DNA from: Palsa-883 sp963847615
GTDB lineage: Bacteria > Pseudomonadota > Alphaproteobacteria > Acetobacterales > Acetobacteraceae
Length of the DNA: 64,000 nt
Reading direction: 5' to 3'
Assembly: GCA_963847615.1 (NCBI GenBank)
Contig: CAWKAN010000020.1
Location: 558,001-622,000 of the forward strand
Part shown: in pieces, positions 38,719-47,518 of the stretch
Layout: each line of letters begins with the position of its first letter
Position numbering within the stretch: the stretch's first letter is position 1
Translations under genes and position numbers: made by a program
The notes under the pieces: generated by a model
The model's input: the letters and a program-made list of their open reading frames with translations, nothing else
Told to the model about the DNA's origin: nothing
Database searches by the model: none

Positions 38719-39836
38719 AGCTGTTCTCGCTGTTCGGCTTCGAGGTGTTCGTCGATGCCTCGTGGGTGCTGCTCGCGCTGCTGATCGGCTGGACGCTGGG
38801 CGGCGCGGTGTTCCCGGCGACCCTGGCCGGTCAGACGCCGGCCACCTATTGGGCGATGGGCGCGGCCGCGACGATCGGGCTGATGGCCTCGATCGTGCTG
38901 CACGAGACGGCGCACGCCGTGGTGGCGCGGCACTACGGCCTGACAATTCGCCGCATCACCCTGTTCATCTTCGGCGGGGTGGCCGAGATGCAGGGCCAAC
39001 CCGACCGCCCGCGCACCGAGTTCCTGATGGCGCTCGCCGGTCCGCTGGCGAGCGCCGCGCTGGGGCTGGCGTTCGGCGCCGGGTCACTGGCGCTGGCAGG
39101 TGTCAACGGCGCGGCGCCGATGACCACCGTGCTGCGCTATCTCGGCCTGATCAATTTCATGCTGGCGGGTTTCAACCTGGTGCCGGCGTTCCCGCTGGAT
39201 GGTGGGCGGATGCTGCGCGCCGCGCTGTGGGGCTGGCGCGGCGACATGGCCTGGGCGACCCGTTTCGCTGCCGGCGCCGGCCAGGGGTTCGCCATCGTGC
39301 TGATCGTGCTCGGCGTGATCGACGTGCTGCACGGCAACTTCGTCGGCGGCATCTGGGCCGTGTTGATCGGCATGTTCCTGCGCGGTGCGGCCGCGGCCGA
39401 GCTGAGTGCGATGCTGATGCAGCGCAGCCTGGCTGGCGTCACCGTGTCCACGGCGATGACACCAAGCCCCATCACGGTGCCGGCCGATCTGCCGGTGGCC
39501 GACTTCGTGGAGGACTATGTCTATCGCCACCACCATCACTGGTTCCCGGTGCAGACGCAGGGGCGGGTGGTGGGTTCGGTCAGCACGCGCGAGGCCGCCG
39601 CCGTGCCGCGGGCGGAATGGCAGGTCACCCCGGTCGGCGCGATCATGCTGCTGCTGTCGCCCGAGGACGCCATCGGCCCGGACGCCGAGGTAACCGCGGC
39701 GATGCAGCAGATGCGGCGCACGGGGCGCAGCCGGTTGATGGTGCTGCGCGCCGACCGCCTGCTCGGCATCCTGTCGTCACGCGACGTGCTCAACCTGATT
39801 GGCTCATATGGCGTTGGCTGTTGGACGGCCCCGTAG
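38715..39836 (+). CDS. Site-2 protease family zinc metalloprotease with CBS domains
   Basis: A 373-aa intramembrane protease. Zinc ligands are in IVLHETAHAVV (H63, E64, H67) and the third in NLVPAFPLDGGRM. About six membrane helices cover residues 12-220. A C-terminal CBS pair begins near VSTAMTPSPITVPADLPVAD and ends at RLLGILSSRDVLNL. The last ten residues (SYGVGCWTAP) and the stop codon come from a CATATG palindromic element that starts at 39805, so the native C-terminus has been replaced. It overlaps the USP-like stop by ATGA. It probably cleaves a membrane-bound regulator in the stress operon. Confidence 0.88.
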   Translation: MKLFSLFGFEVFVDASWVLLALLIGWTLGGAVFPATLAGQTPATYWAMGAAATIGLMASIVLHETAHAVVARHYGLTIRRITLFIFGGVAEMQGQPDRPRTEFLMALAGPLASAALGLAFGAGSLALAGVNGAAPMTTVLRYLGLINFMLAGFNLVPAFPLDGGRMLRAALWGWRGDMAWATRFAAGAGQGFAIVLIVLGVIDVLHGNFVGGIWAVLIGMFLRGAAAAELSAMLMQRSLAGVTVSTAMTPSPITVPADLPVADFVEDYVYRHHHHWFPVQTQGRVVGSVSTREAAAVPRAEWQVTPVGAIMLLLSPEDAIGPDAEVTAAMQQMRRTGRSRLMVLRADRLLGILSSRDVLNLIGSYGVGCWTAP

Positions 39837-39984
39837 GGCGGAAAAGCGCAGCGCCTTCCGCCACCGCCGGGCGAGCCGCTCGCATCTGCCGACGTCCCCA
39901 ACAACATATCCCGCCACCGTCCGACGGCGGAAGGCGCTGCGCTTTTCCGCCCTACGGGACCGTCCAACCGTCAACGCCATATGA
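39805..39984. repeat. CATATG-bounded palindromic element, copy 2
   Basis: A 180-nt copy of the element at 22860. The loop is almost identical and the arms have a few mismatches. It supplies the stop codon of the site-2 protease and is followed by the same AGCCAAGAATTTTAAC sequence that follows copy 1. Confidence 0.85.
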
Positions 39985-39985
39985 G

Positions 39986-40155
39986 CCAAGAATTTTAACC
40001 CGGAGGAAGCGCGGAGGACCACGCAGGGCCACGGAGAAGGCATTGATGCGCTGCGCGCGGTGCCGGAACCGACGACCGCGCGAAGCCCCAAATGCCTTGC
40101 TTCTCCGTGGCCCTGCGTGGCCCTCCGCGCTTCCTCCGTGTTGGAATCCTTCGCT
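39986..40155. repeat. CACGGAG-type inverted-repeat element M2 (no ORF)
   Basis: Arms at about 39986-40048 and 40094-40155 are inverted copies (TTTTAACCCGGAGGAAGCGC and complement, with iterated GGACCACG/GGGCCACG units) around a 45-base interior. It is joined directly to palindrome copy 2 on the left and to M3 on the right. Confidence 0.7.
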
Positions 40156-41097
40156 CTTATCGCGAAGCCGGTTGCGTGATCGGACGACCCGGGGGTGGAC
40201 CGTGCGCCGCTACGCAGCGACCCGGGGCAACCGCAGCAAAGCCAGCAAGCCAGAATAACACGAAGGCCACGGGTGCGCCGGGAGATCGGCAAGAGGAGAG
40301 GGTGCAAGTCCTTCACGATGAAAGGTAGAGCGAACCACATCGGCCCCGAGTTCATGCGCTGCTGGCCGCGAGGCCAGGGACGAAGCGTTGACAGGGGCGT
40401 CGGTGGGCCAGGTATTGAGCCGCGAAAGTCCGTTGATCCGGGATGCCGACGCTGTCCGTGTAGCGGAAGGCAGTATGGCGGGGTGCGCTATCGCCAGTGC
40501 CCTGCCGGTCCCGCGTGGTCTGAGACCCTGGCACGGCGACGAAACCTCTTGTTCGGGAACCGGGAGATCTCATGCTCGGCCAGCGCCGGAACGGCACTGG
40601 CCCGCACTGGGAAGGCCGGAGGGCCAAAGCCAGTGATGCACGGGCATGAGAAGTCAGACCCTTCCATAGTAGCGATGAAGCTGGCGAACGAGGGCGGGCA
40701 ACCGCCGGAGGAGTTGGTGGAGCAAAGGGGAGGGGCCAAGGGGAATGCGGTCGAGCACGGCACGCACCGGACACCGAGCCGGGAGAGCGTGTTATCCGGT
40801 CTGGACCGCATACGGAAAGCAGCAAGGGAACGGAAGCAGGAACGGTTCACCGCTCTGCTGCACCATATCGATGTCGATCTGCTGCGGTCAGCCTATGGCT
40901 GGCTGCGGAAAGCGGCATCGGCGGGTGTGGATGGGGTAACGTGGGAAGAATACGGTGCGGGCCTGGAGCATAAGCTTGTAGACCTGCACGCCCGTATTCA
41001 CCGCGGGGCCTATCGGGCGCAACCATCACGGCGGGTGTATATACCGAAGCCGGATGGACGGCAGCGGCCGTTGGGCATCGCAGCGCTGGAAGACAAG

Positions 41098-41122
41098 GCT
41101 TGTCCTCGGGCTTGACCCGAGG
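41098..41122. repeat. Mini-palindrome insert 1 in the maturase gene
   Basis: 25 nt (GCTTGTCCTCGGGCTTGACC, then CGAGG) lie between codons AAG and ATT of LEDK|IVQRA. The core CCTCGGGCTTGACCCGAGG is a near-perfect palindrome and is the reverse complement of the core in inserts 2 and 5. Confidence 0.8.
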
Positions 41123-41296
41123 ATTGTCCAGCGCGCACTGGTGGAAGTGCTGAACGCGATCTGGGAAGAGGATTTCCTGGGGTTCAGCTACGGGTTCCGT
41201 CCGGGGCGCGGCCAGCATGACGCGCTGGATGCGCTGGCGGTAGGAATCGACCGGTGCAAGGTGAACTGGATTCTGGATGCCGACATCGCCGGGTTC

Positions 41297-41321
41297 CCTC
41301 GGGTCAAGCCCAAGGGCATGC
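41297..41321. repeat. Mini-palindrome insert 2 in the maturase gene
   Basis: 25 nt (CCTCGGGTCAAGCCCAAGGG, then CATGC) lie between the two Phe codons of DIAGF|FDAVSHE, next to the RT active-site strand. They shift the frame. Confidence 0.8.
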
Positions 41322-41465
41322 TTCGATGCGGTGAGCCACGAGCGGCTCATCAAGTTCGTTGAGCACCGGGTTGGTGATCGGCGTGTGGTCCGTCTGATCC
41401 GCAAGTGGCTGAAGGCCGGGGTGGCGGAAGACGGGGAGGTCAAGCCAGGGGAAGTGGGAACACCC

Positions 41466-41530
41466 CGGCCTTCGCCGGGGCAGGCTCCAGGTGCAGTCAT
41501 CTCACCCCCAGCCTTCGCTTGGGGCAGGCA
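41466..41530. repeat. Mini-palindrome inserts 3 and 4 in the maturase gene
   Basis: 22 nt at 41466-41487 (CGGCCTTCGCCGGGGCAGGC, then TC) interrupt GTP|QGAV. 23 nt at 41508-41530 (CCAGCCTTCGCTTGGGGCAG, then GCA) interrupt ISP|LLAN. Both share the pattern CC-x-GCCTTCGC-x-GGGGCAGGC and only 20 bases separate them. Together they add 45 nt, a multiple of three. Confidence 0.8.
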
Positions 41531-41991
41531 CTGCTGGCGAACATCTACCTGCATTACGTCTTCGACCTGTGGGCGCAACAATGGCGGCGACGCCATGCCC
41601 GCGGAAATGTCATCATGGTGCGATACGCCGACGACATCGTTGTCGGCTTCGAGCACCAGGCCGATGCCGAGCGGTTCTTGGCGGAGATGCGCGAGCGGCT
41701 GGCAGTGTTCGCTCTGACGCTGCATGGGGAGAAGACGCGTTTGATCCGGTTCGGCCGCTTCGCGGCGCAGAACCGGAAAGAACGTGGCGAAGGCAAACCG
41801 GAGACGTTCAACTTCCTGGGGTTCACCCACATCTGCGGGCGTAGCCGGCGCGGCGGCTTCCAACTGAAGCGGAAGACGCGGCGCGATCGGATGCAAGCGC
41901 GGCTGCTGGCGATCCGGGAAGGGCTGCGACGCCGGATGCACACAACGCTCGAACAGCAAGGGGATTGGCTGCGACAGGTGATGGGCGGCTT

Positions 41992-42018
41992 CCCCGGGTC
42001 AAGCCCGGGGGCATGCTT
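41992..42018. repeat. Mini-palindrome insert 5 in the maturase gene
   Basis: 27 nt (CCCCGGGTCAAGCCCGGGGG, then CATGCTT) add nine codons (PGSSPGACF) to the C-terminal domain without a shift. The sequence is the same unit as insert 2 with compensatory changes in the stem. Confidence 0.75.
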
Positions 42019-42704
42019 CGCCTATCACGCCGTGCCGACCAATGCCGATGCCCTGGCGGCGTTCCGAGAACACGTGATCCGGCTCTGGCGGCGCACGCTG
42101 CGGCGGCGCAGTCAGAAGGATCGGACCTCGTGGGAACGGATCACCATGCTCGCCGAACGGTGGCTTCCCAGGCCACGCATCACCCACCCCTGGCCCGGCA
42201 AACGCTTCGCCGTCAAACACCCAAGGTGGGAGCCGTATGCGGGAAATCCGCCCGTACGGTTCTGTGCGGGGGGCGCGCCGTGAGGCGCGTCCCTACCGCG
42301 ATAGAAGAATTGATTGCGCTGCGCGCAAGGCATTCTCCAGTGGGCGGTTCGCTGGGTTCTCGCGCGGAGCGCATGATGTCCTTCTCCGTGCCCTCCGTGT
42401 GGCTGCCTCCGTGGCCTCCGTGTTATTCTGGCTTGCTGGCTTTGGTGCGCCCGCTGCGGCAAAATCCCAGCCAACAGAGTTCGCCATAAGAGCCACCTGA
42501 TTGCGGTGCACCAGGCGTTCGAGAACCCGTGGGGCTCGGCGCGCCGGCGATAGACGCTGGGCCGAGGGCAATTTGGTTTCAGCTTGAACATCCGCCGGGA
42601 GCGGAGCGACGACGGGGTTGCAGCCCGTCAGCGGTGGCGCGGTATCGCCGGTCCCCGACCGGTCCCCGGTCGGTCCCCGGTGGTCCCGGTCGGTCCCCGG
42701 TCGG

Positions 42705-44547
42705 TCAAAGATGGATGATATCGCTGCTGGTCAACGCGATCTTGCCCGCCAGCTCGATCTTCATGTCGGTGGCGGTCAGCTTTTCACTGACGGAGCTTGT
42801 GTTCACATAAAGATACGTGTTGCCACCGCTGACCTGCCAGCCGATCGAGTGCGCCGCGAGGCTGGTGCTGGTATCCTTGCCGACATAATTCAATGCGATG
42901 CCCAGACCGGTCAGGTCGATCAGGTCGGTTGCCGTGACGAAATTGGTGATGATGTCCATGGCTGACCTGGTTGAGTCACTGACGGCGCTGTACAGGTAGT
43001 CGTTGCCACCGCTGCCGCCGGTCATGGTATCGGCGCCGGCGCCGCCGTCGATATACAGCTTGCCGGTCATTCCCTTCCCGTTGATCGTATCGTTGCCGCC
43101 GAGCCCATAGATGAAGGTTGGCGCGGACGGCAGGATGCCGGACAGCAACGAGAGATTGACGGTGTCGCTGCCACTGCTGCCAACGAGCACGTTGACCGGG
43201 ACGGCGGGGGACGAATTCCCCGCTGTCGTATCGGTTGCCGTCAGGGTCAGGGCATAGCGATCGAAGTTGGCGGCGCCCGCCACGCCGGATGTGCCGGCCG
43301 ACAGCGTGGCGACGTTGTGGGCGGTCAACAAGGCAAAGGACCCGGCGCCGGCGCCGCCAAGTGCATAGCTGTAACTGTCCCCGGCGAGCCCGCCGGTCTG
43401 GGCGACGGTGGCCAGCGCGATGTTGGCGGTCAGGCCGCTGCTGCCCGGCGCCTGGGCCAGGGATGTGGTGACGGCAGACAGCGAGACACCGGTCGGGGTC
43501 GAGGTCGATCCACCCAAGGTGGCCAGGTTCCAGCCGATCGCATCCATCTCCGTCAGGTCCGCCGGCGTGATGGAATTGACCACGCCGGACGACGAGAACG
43601 CATCGAACGCGTTGTTGGTCACCGAGGCAGCCCAGTCACCGGCGTCGCCGCCGGAAACCGTGTTGAAATTGCCCAGATTGGTGACGCCGCCGTTGACCGA
43701 GAAGTAACCCGGCGTGGAGGCGGAGAAATCGCGCGTGCCGGAAGCGGCATAATGCAGCAGATCCAGCAGGGTGTAGCTGTGCGGCGTCGAGCCGATCGTC
43801 GAGCCCGTCAACAGCAGGCGGCCCATGACCTCGGTGATTTCATGCAGCACCACATCGATGAAATCGTAGGTTCCCGCCGCGACGCCGCTGCTGTCGTTGT
43901 AGGTGAAGGGCAGCGTGCTCGAGAACCCGACATAGCCGTCGAGGGCCGAGGCGGTGGCCGACACCAGGCCGAGCGCCTTTGCCTCGGCCGTGCTGATCCA
44001 GTAGGTGCCGCTGACCGGGCTGGTCGCGGGCAGCGAGGCGAGCACGCTCGCATCGGTCGCCGACGTGGCATCCGCCTTCAGGGCGGCGACGAGTTGGGAA
44101 TAGCTGACGCTCGTGAGGTAGGTCTCGCTCTCGCCGAGGGCGTTGCTGCCCAGGCTGCTGCCGCCGACCTCGCCGTAGCCGACGTCGATGTTGATGGTGA
44201 CGGCGTCGGTGAACTGGCTTTCCAGGGTACTGCACGGCGGCGATGACGCCGGCGGTGAACCCGGCAGGCGCCGAACTGACGCTCGAATCCCAGGTGATGT
44301 CGACCACCAGAGGGGAGGAGGTGGTGGTCACGATGGTTGGCGCGAGCGCCGCCCCGGAGCTGACCGTGCCGCCGGTCCCGCCATTGTTCCCGGACCGCGA
44401 TGCGGACGACAGCAAGAAGGTGCTGCCGGTGCTGTCCGGACCGGCCGGTGCGCCGAAGTTCGTCCAGTAATAGGCGGGATCGGTGTAACCGGTGGGATCG
44501 GTACCGTCGGCCGACGGCATCCGCCAGTTCAGCGGTTTCGACGACAT
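42705..44547 (-). CDS. Secreted RTX-type metalloprotease (NF038122-like), one frameshift
   Basis: About 614 aa from MSSKPLNWRMPSADGTDPTG at 44547. The catalytic motif is FIDVVLHEITEVMGRLLL, an HExxx(V)MGR zinc site, preceded by an all-beta domain with STAEAKALGLVSATASALDG. A cadherin/Ig-like segment follows, then C-terminal calcium-binding nonapeptides (YGLGGNDTINGKG, GGAGADTMTGGSGGNDYLYS) of type I secretion substrates. There is no N-terminal signal peptide, consistent with type I export. The frame shifts near 44228 at CAG TAC C CTG, where one extra C lies in a C-run. No export genes are adjacent. The substrate is unknown. Confidence 0.75.
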
Positions 44548-44797
44548 CGCGCGACCTTTCTCATTGGGTCTTCGTCATCAAGCCGATCCGGGTCATGGGG
44601 CGGTCCCTCGGAACGGCTGCGGCGAACGGCCCCTGGGAACCGCTGCGCGCCTTGCCGAGCTGACGCTTTTTTGCCGGGACCGGATCATACACCTGATCGT
44701 CACTGTAACGGCCAGGTTCGTCCGCGTCAATCTGAGATGCATATAGCGGAATTTTGCGCAACAACCTGCTTGAACGCAGCTAAACGCCGCCTCTTGT
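44548..44797. other. Intergenic, probably promoter of the metalloprotease gene
   Basis: No gene is seen on either strand in these 250 bases. The AT-richer stretch around 44690-44765 (GTAACGGCCAGG..., ATGCATATAGCGGAATTTTG) is the most promoter-like part. Confidence 0.4.
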
Positions 44798-44954
44798 CCC
44801 GGGTTTCTCACCGGGGCGCGGACGCCTGCTCGGTCCTTGCCGCCCCAGAAGGGTTTCGCGCCTTGCCAATGCAGCCCGTATTGCCGGCGCGCACCCGTTC
44901 TGGAACGCCAATGCGCTTCGCCATGATCCCTCGCCAGCGGGAGAAATGCGGGTT
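44798..44954. repeat. CCCGG-TTTCTC palindromic repeat, copy 1
   Basis: A 157-nt element beginning CCCGGGTTTCTCACCGGGG and ending CAGCGGGAGAAATGCGGGTT. It shares GGTCCTTGCC and TTCGCCAT-x-ATCCC segments with copy 2 at 55321. Its right edge overlaps the dedA stop codon. Confidence 0.6.
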
Positions 44955-45465
44955 AGAGCAGCCACCTGGCGACAAGCGTCCCGGGTGTCAGGATGAAGGT
45001 TGCCCAGACGATCGCCGAGGTCACGTTGGCGATTTGAAACGGCACCAGCGGCATCGCGCAAATCCCGGCGGCGAGCGGCACGGCGGATCGCAGCGGCCCG
45101 AAGAAGCGGCCGAGGAATATGCCAACCGTCCCCCATTTGCGGAAGAACGCCGCCCCGCGCGGCAGCAGATCGGCATGCCGCGACAGTGGCCAAAGCCGTG
45201 CGATCTCGTGCTGGTAGTGGTGACCGAGCCAGTACGACAGCCAGTCGCCGAGCACCGCGCCCAGGAAAGCGGCAAGCCAGATCGGCCAGAATCCGATGCC
45301 GGCGGTGCCGATCAGCCCGCCGACGCCCACCAGGATCACGGTCGCCGGCAGCAGCAGCGAGATGAAGGCGAGCAATTCGCCGAACGCCAGCGCGAAGACG
45401 ATCGGTGGCGCCCAGCTCTCCTGGTCCCGGATGAGCGTCAGAGCCGCGTCGTACAGCTCGGCGAT
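44953..45465 (-). CDS. DedA/SNARE-associated family membrane protein
   Basis: 170 aa if translation starts at 45465. Motifs of the family are PATVILVGVGGLIGTAGIGF, LAAFLGAVLGDWLSYWLGHH, FFRKWGTVGIFLGRFFGPLR and SAVPLAAGICAMPLVPFQIA (the G-x3-(R/K)-F-x-P-x-(V/I)-R region), followed by a last helix IVWATFILTPGTLVA. DedA proteins act as lipid (undecaprenyl phosphate) or proton-coupled transporters. The frame upstream of Met45375 is coding-like (LYDAALTLIRDQESWAPPIV, FALAFGEL) back to ATC GCC GAG, which sits 5 bases after a perfect GAGGAGG. ATG would be expected there, so the start codon appears changed. Confidence 0.75.
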   Translation of the reverse strand: MAELYDAALTLIRDQESWAPPIVFALAFGELLAFISLLLPATVILVGVGGLIGTAGIGFWPIWLAAFLGAVLGDWLSYWLGHHYQHEIARLWPLSRHADLLPRGAAFFRKWGTVGIFLGRFFGPLRSAVPLAAGICAMPLVPFQIANVTSAIVWATFILTPGTLVARWLL

Positions 45466-45880
45466 TGTGTCCTCCTCGGGGCATTCCGGTTCAGCCCGCC
45501 GTGATGGACCGGCCCGCTGGTCCGACGAACCTGGAATGGTTGACCAAGATCAAGGCGTTCTGGTGCCGAGCCGCCAGTATTCCCCGTCCCGCTACTCTTC
45601 GTGCCGGGTCGCGGCCTCCGGTAATCCTTGTCCGAGGGCTTTGTCCCGGCGCTGTGCTCCGCCTGTTTGTCCCCGGCTCATGTCATTGTGTCGAATGGCA
45701 CAGGTCGTGCCAAATCCGTCAGCGCCGCATGACCATCGCCAGACCACGCCATGTCTCCGGATGGATCGACCGCCGCCGCGACGCGCCGGCCCGCGGGTGA
45801 GGCGCGGATGACGCGCTTCCCGGGCGGGGTGCTGGTCCGCGGCGCGCGGAGCCGTCGGCGCTAATCCCTTGGACACGACC
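45466..45880. other. Intergenic, no gene found
   Basis: 415 bases between divergent dedA and tauE-like genes. Frames on either strand show no conserved content. The promoters of both neighbours should be here, but I cannot pick out boxes. Confidence 0.45.
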
Positions 45881-46634
45881 ATGATCAACCTCGGGCTGTT
45901 CCTGGCCGGTTTTGTCTGCTGGACGATCAGCTCCCTGTCGGCTGGCGGGGGCAGCATCCTGATCGTGGCCGCCGTTGCCGCGCTGCTGCCCGCGCATGCC
46001 ATCGCCCCGGTGATCACGTTCGCCAGCCTCATTGCCAGTCCGGCCCGGATGGTTCTGTTCTGGCGCTTTATCGAATGGCGTGTGGTGCGATGGTATCTGC
46101 CCGGCGCATCGGTGGGCGCGATGCTGGGTGGTTGGGTCTTTACCCGCGCCAGCACGGAGCTGCTGCGGACCTGCGTCGGACTGTTCCTGGTCAGCGCGCT
46201 GTGGCAGGTACCGCCTGGGTAACCGCCCGCAGTCCTTCCCGATGCGGCTGCCGTGGTTTCTACCGGTCTCCTTCGTCTCCGGGCTGACATCCGCCATTGT
46301 CGGCGCTGGCGGCCTGCTCGCCAATCCGTTCTACCTCAACTACGGCCTGGCGAAGGAGCGGATGCTGGCCACCCGCGCGGTCAATTCGCTGTCGATTCAG
46401 CTCATCAAGATTTCCGCATACCTGGCGTTTGGTGTGCTGACCTGGGACCTGGTGCTGCATGGCATTTCTGCGGGCGCTGGCGCCGGGGCGGCCATATGGT
46501 TGACCCGCCCTTGGCTGCACCGCCTCGATCTGCGGCGCTTCCGCCAGTTCGCGGTGTCGGTCATGGTGATTGCCGGCCTGCTGACCCTGTGGCAGCAGCG
46601 CGCCTGGATTCTGAGCCGCTTCGCCGGCTGGTAG
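45881..46634 (+). CDS. TauE/SafE family sulfite/organosulfonate exporter (one frameshift)
   Basis: About 250 aa with seven to eight membrane helices. The N-terminal half has LFLAGFVCWTISSLSAGGGS and PVITFASLIASPARMVLFWR, and the C-terminal half has FVSGLTSAIVGAGGLLANPF, then YLNYGLAKERMLATRAVNS. The inverted duplication of GxxxGxGGG-like loops is typical of TauE/SafE. The frame breaks near 46210, where CAG GTAC carries one extra G; the other frame continues YRLGNRPQSFPMRL. With the SQR-like gene at 14.5 kb it hints at sulfur-compound metabolism, but the genes are not linked. A general anion exporter is equally possible. Confidence 0.75.
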
Positions 46635-46837
46635 CACGCTGATCTGACCCCGCGCTCCGGTCCGCTCCGACACGGTGGCCGTCGATCTCCGGTGCCGCCG
46701 GCGCCAGGCACGCTTCGGTCGTGCCACCGGCCGGCTATCCTGTGCCAACGGAGTATGATCTGCATCAATGTGTCTGGCCGCGCGCCACGCCATGCTGGTG
46801 CCCGGCCGCAGGCGAGGCGGCGGCAAAAGGCAAACGC

Positions 46838-47437
46838 ATGCACCAGCGTTTCGCACATGCACTGTATTGGCTGCCGATCGGGTTCGTCGCCGCGGCGTTC
46901 GTGCTGGCGGTGGCCGGCGAGGAGACGTCCTCCGCTCAGGCGCGGGCGGCGTTCCTGCATGGCCACGAGTGGCTGGGCTTGCTCTCGCTGGTCACGCTGA
47001 TCGCCGCGCTGGTGGCGCGCTGGCGCGACAAGACCCGCCGCAGGCGGCCGCTGCCGAACTGGCTTCCGGGGCTTCGCCGGGCGGCCGCAGTCGCCTTGTA
47101 CACGCTGCTGTTGCTCCAGCCGCTGTCCGGATGGCTGCTGGCAAGCTATGAGGGGCGGCTGACCGCGTTCCTGGGCTGGTCGCTGCCACCGCTCGCCGCG
47201 CCGAATGCCACCCTCGCCGAATACGGCTACGTCTATCATGGTCTCGGCGGCGTCCTCATTGTGCTTATTGGCGCCCTGAGCCTGCGGGTAAATCTGACGG
47301 CATTCGTCTTCGCCAGCATCGCGCGGCGGCGGCGAAGGCGCCGCCGTGCGATGCCGGAGGCGCACCACGAGAGCCGGCACCGAACCACGCCACCTGAGCA
47401 GGCGTCGCCACAAGTGCCGCCAAGGGCGGAGCCCTGA
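46838..47437 (+). CDS. Cytochrome b561-family protein
   Basis: A 199-aa four-helix membrane cytochrome. Heme-ligand histidines are in MHQRFAHALYWL, LHGHEWLGLLSL and EYGYVYHGLGGVLIVLIGAL. The helices include FVAAAFVLAVAGEE and VALYTLLLLQPLSGWLLASY, which has a conserved Q-x2-SG. Members accept electrons from quinol or donate to periplasmic partners. The last residues (after RRRRRRRRAMPEAH) are hydrophilic, and the final PPRAEP codons and stop coincide with a fragment of the large palindrome family (47417-47464), so the native end may be altered. Confidence 0.8.
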   Translation: MHQRFAHALYWLPIGFVAAAFVLAVAGEETSSAQARAAFLHGHEWLGLLSLVTLIAALVARWRDKTRRRRPLPNWLPGLRRAAAVALYTLLLLQPLSGWLLASYEGRLTAFLGWSLPPLAAPNATLAEYGYVYHGLGGVLIVLIGALSLRVNLTAFVFASIARRRRRRRRAMPEAHHESRHRTTPPEQASPQVPPRAEP

Positions 47438-47518
47438 CCGTCCTTCGTTCACCCGATTGCCCTGCGGTCGAGGCAGGCTGCCCTTGCATGTCGGCGCGAC
47501 GGCACCTATAAAAACCCC

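Larger units (their letters stand above)
40636..42283 (+). pseudogene. ltrA: Group II intron maturase, disrupted by five palindromic inserts
   Basis: From the ATG at 40636 (MHGHEKSDPSIVAMKLANEG) the RT reads LLRSAYGWLRKAASAGVDGV and RRVYIPKPDGRQRPLGIAAL, then fragments. In other frames follow VQRALVEVLNAIWEEDFLGF, SYGFRPGRGQHDALDALAVG, ILDADIAGF, DAVSHERLIKFVEHRV, ANIYLHYVFDLWAQQWRRRH and the catalytic VRYADDIVVGFEH. Between these pieces lie inserts of 22-27 nt at 41098, 41297, 41466, 41508 and 41992. Removing them restores one reading frame through GTPQGAVISPLLANIY to the C-terminal maturase domain. Without correction the protein cannot be made. It is only distantly similar to the maturase of intron 1. 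Confidence 0.85.
40273..42302 (+). mobile_element. Group II intron 2
   Basis: The intron starts GTGCGCCGGGAGATCGGCAA and ends in domain V (GAGCCGTATGCGGGAAATCC, then GCCCGTACGGTTC at 42230-42262) and domain VI (GGGCGCGCC-GTGA-GGCGCGT) with a probable branch A, finishing ...CCGCGAT. Comparison with the uninterrupted element M4 places the junction after CCACGG and before AGAAG, fixing the ends at 40273 and 42302. The interior holds a maturase gene broken by palindromic inserts. The ribozyme may still splice if maturase is supplied by intron 1 or another copy. Confidence 0.82.
40156..42490. repeat. CACGGAG-type element M3, split by group II intron 2
   Basis: The left part (40156-40272) matches 54900-55017 of M4 almost base for base (TGATCGGACGACCCGGGGGT, then AGCCAGCAAGCCAGAATAAC). 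The right part (42303-42490) matches the right half of M4, ending AATCCCAGCCAACAGAGTTC. The intron lies exactly between the two parts. Confidence 0.8.
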
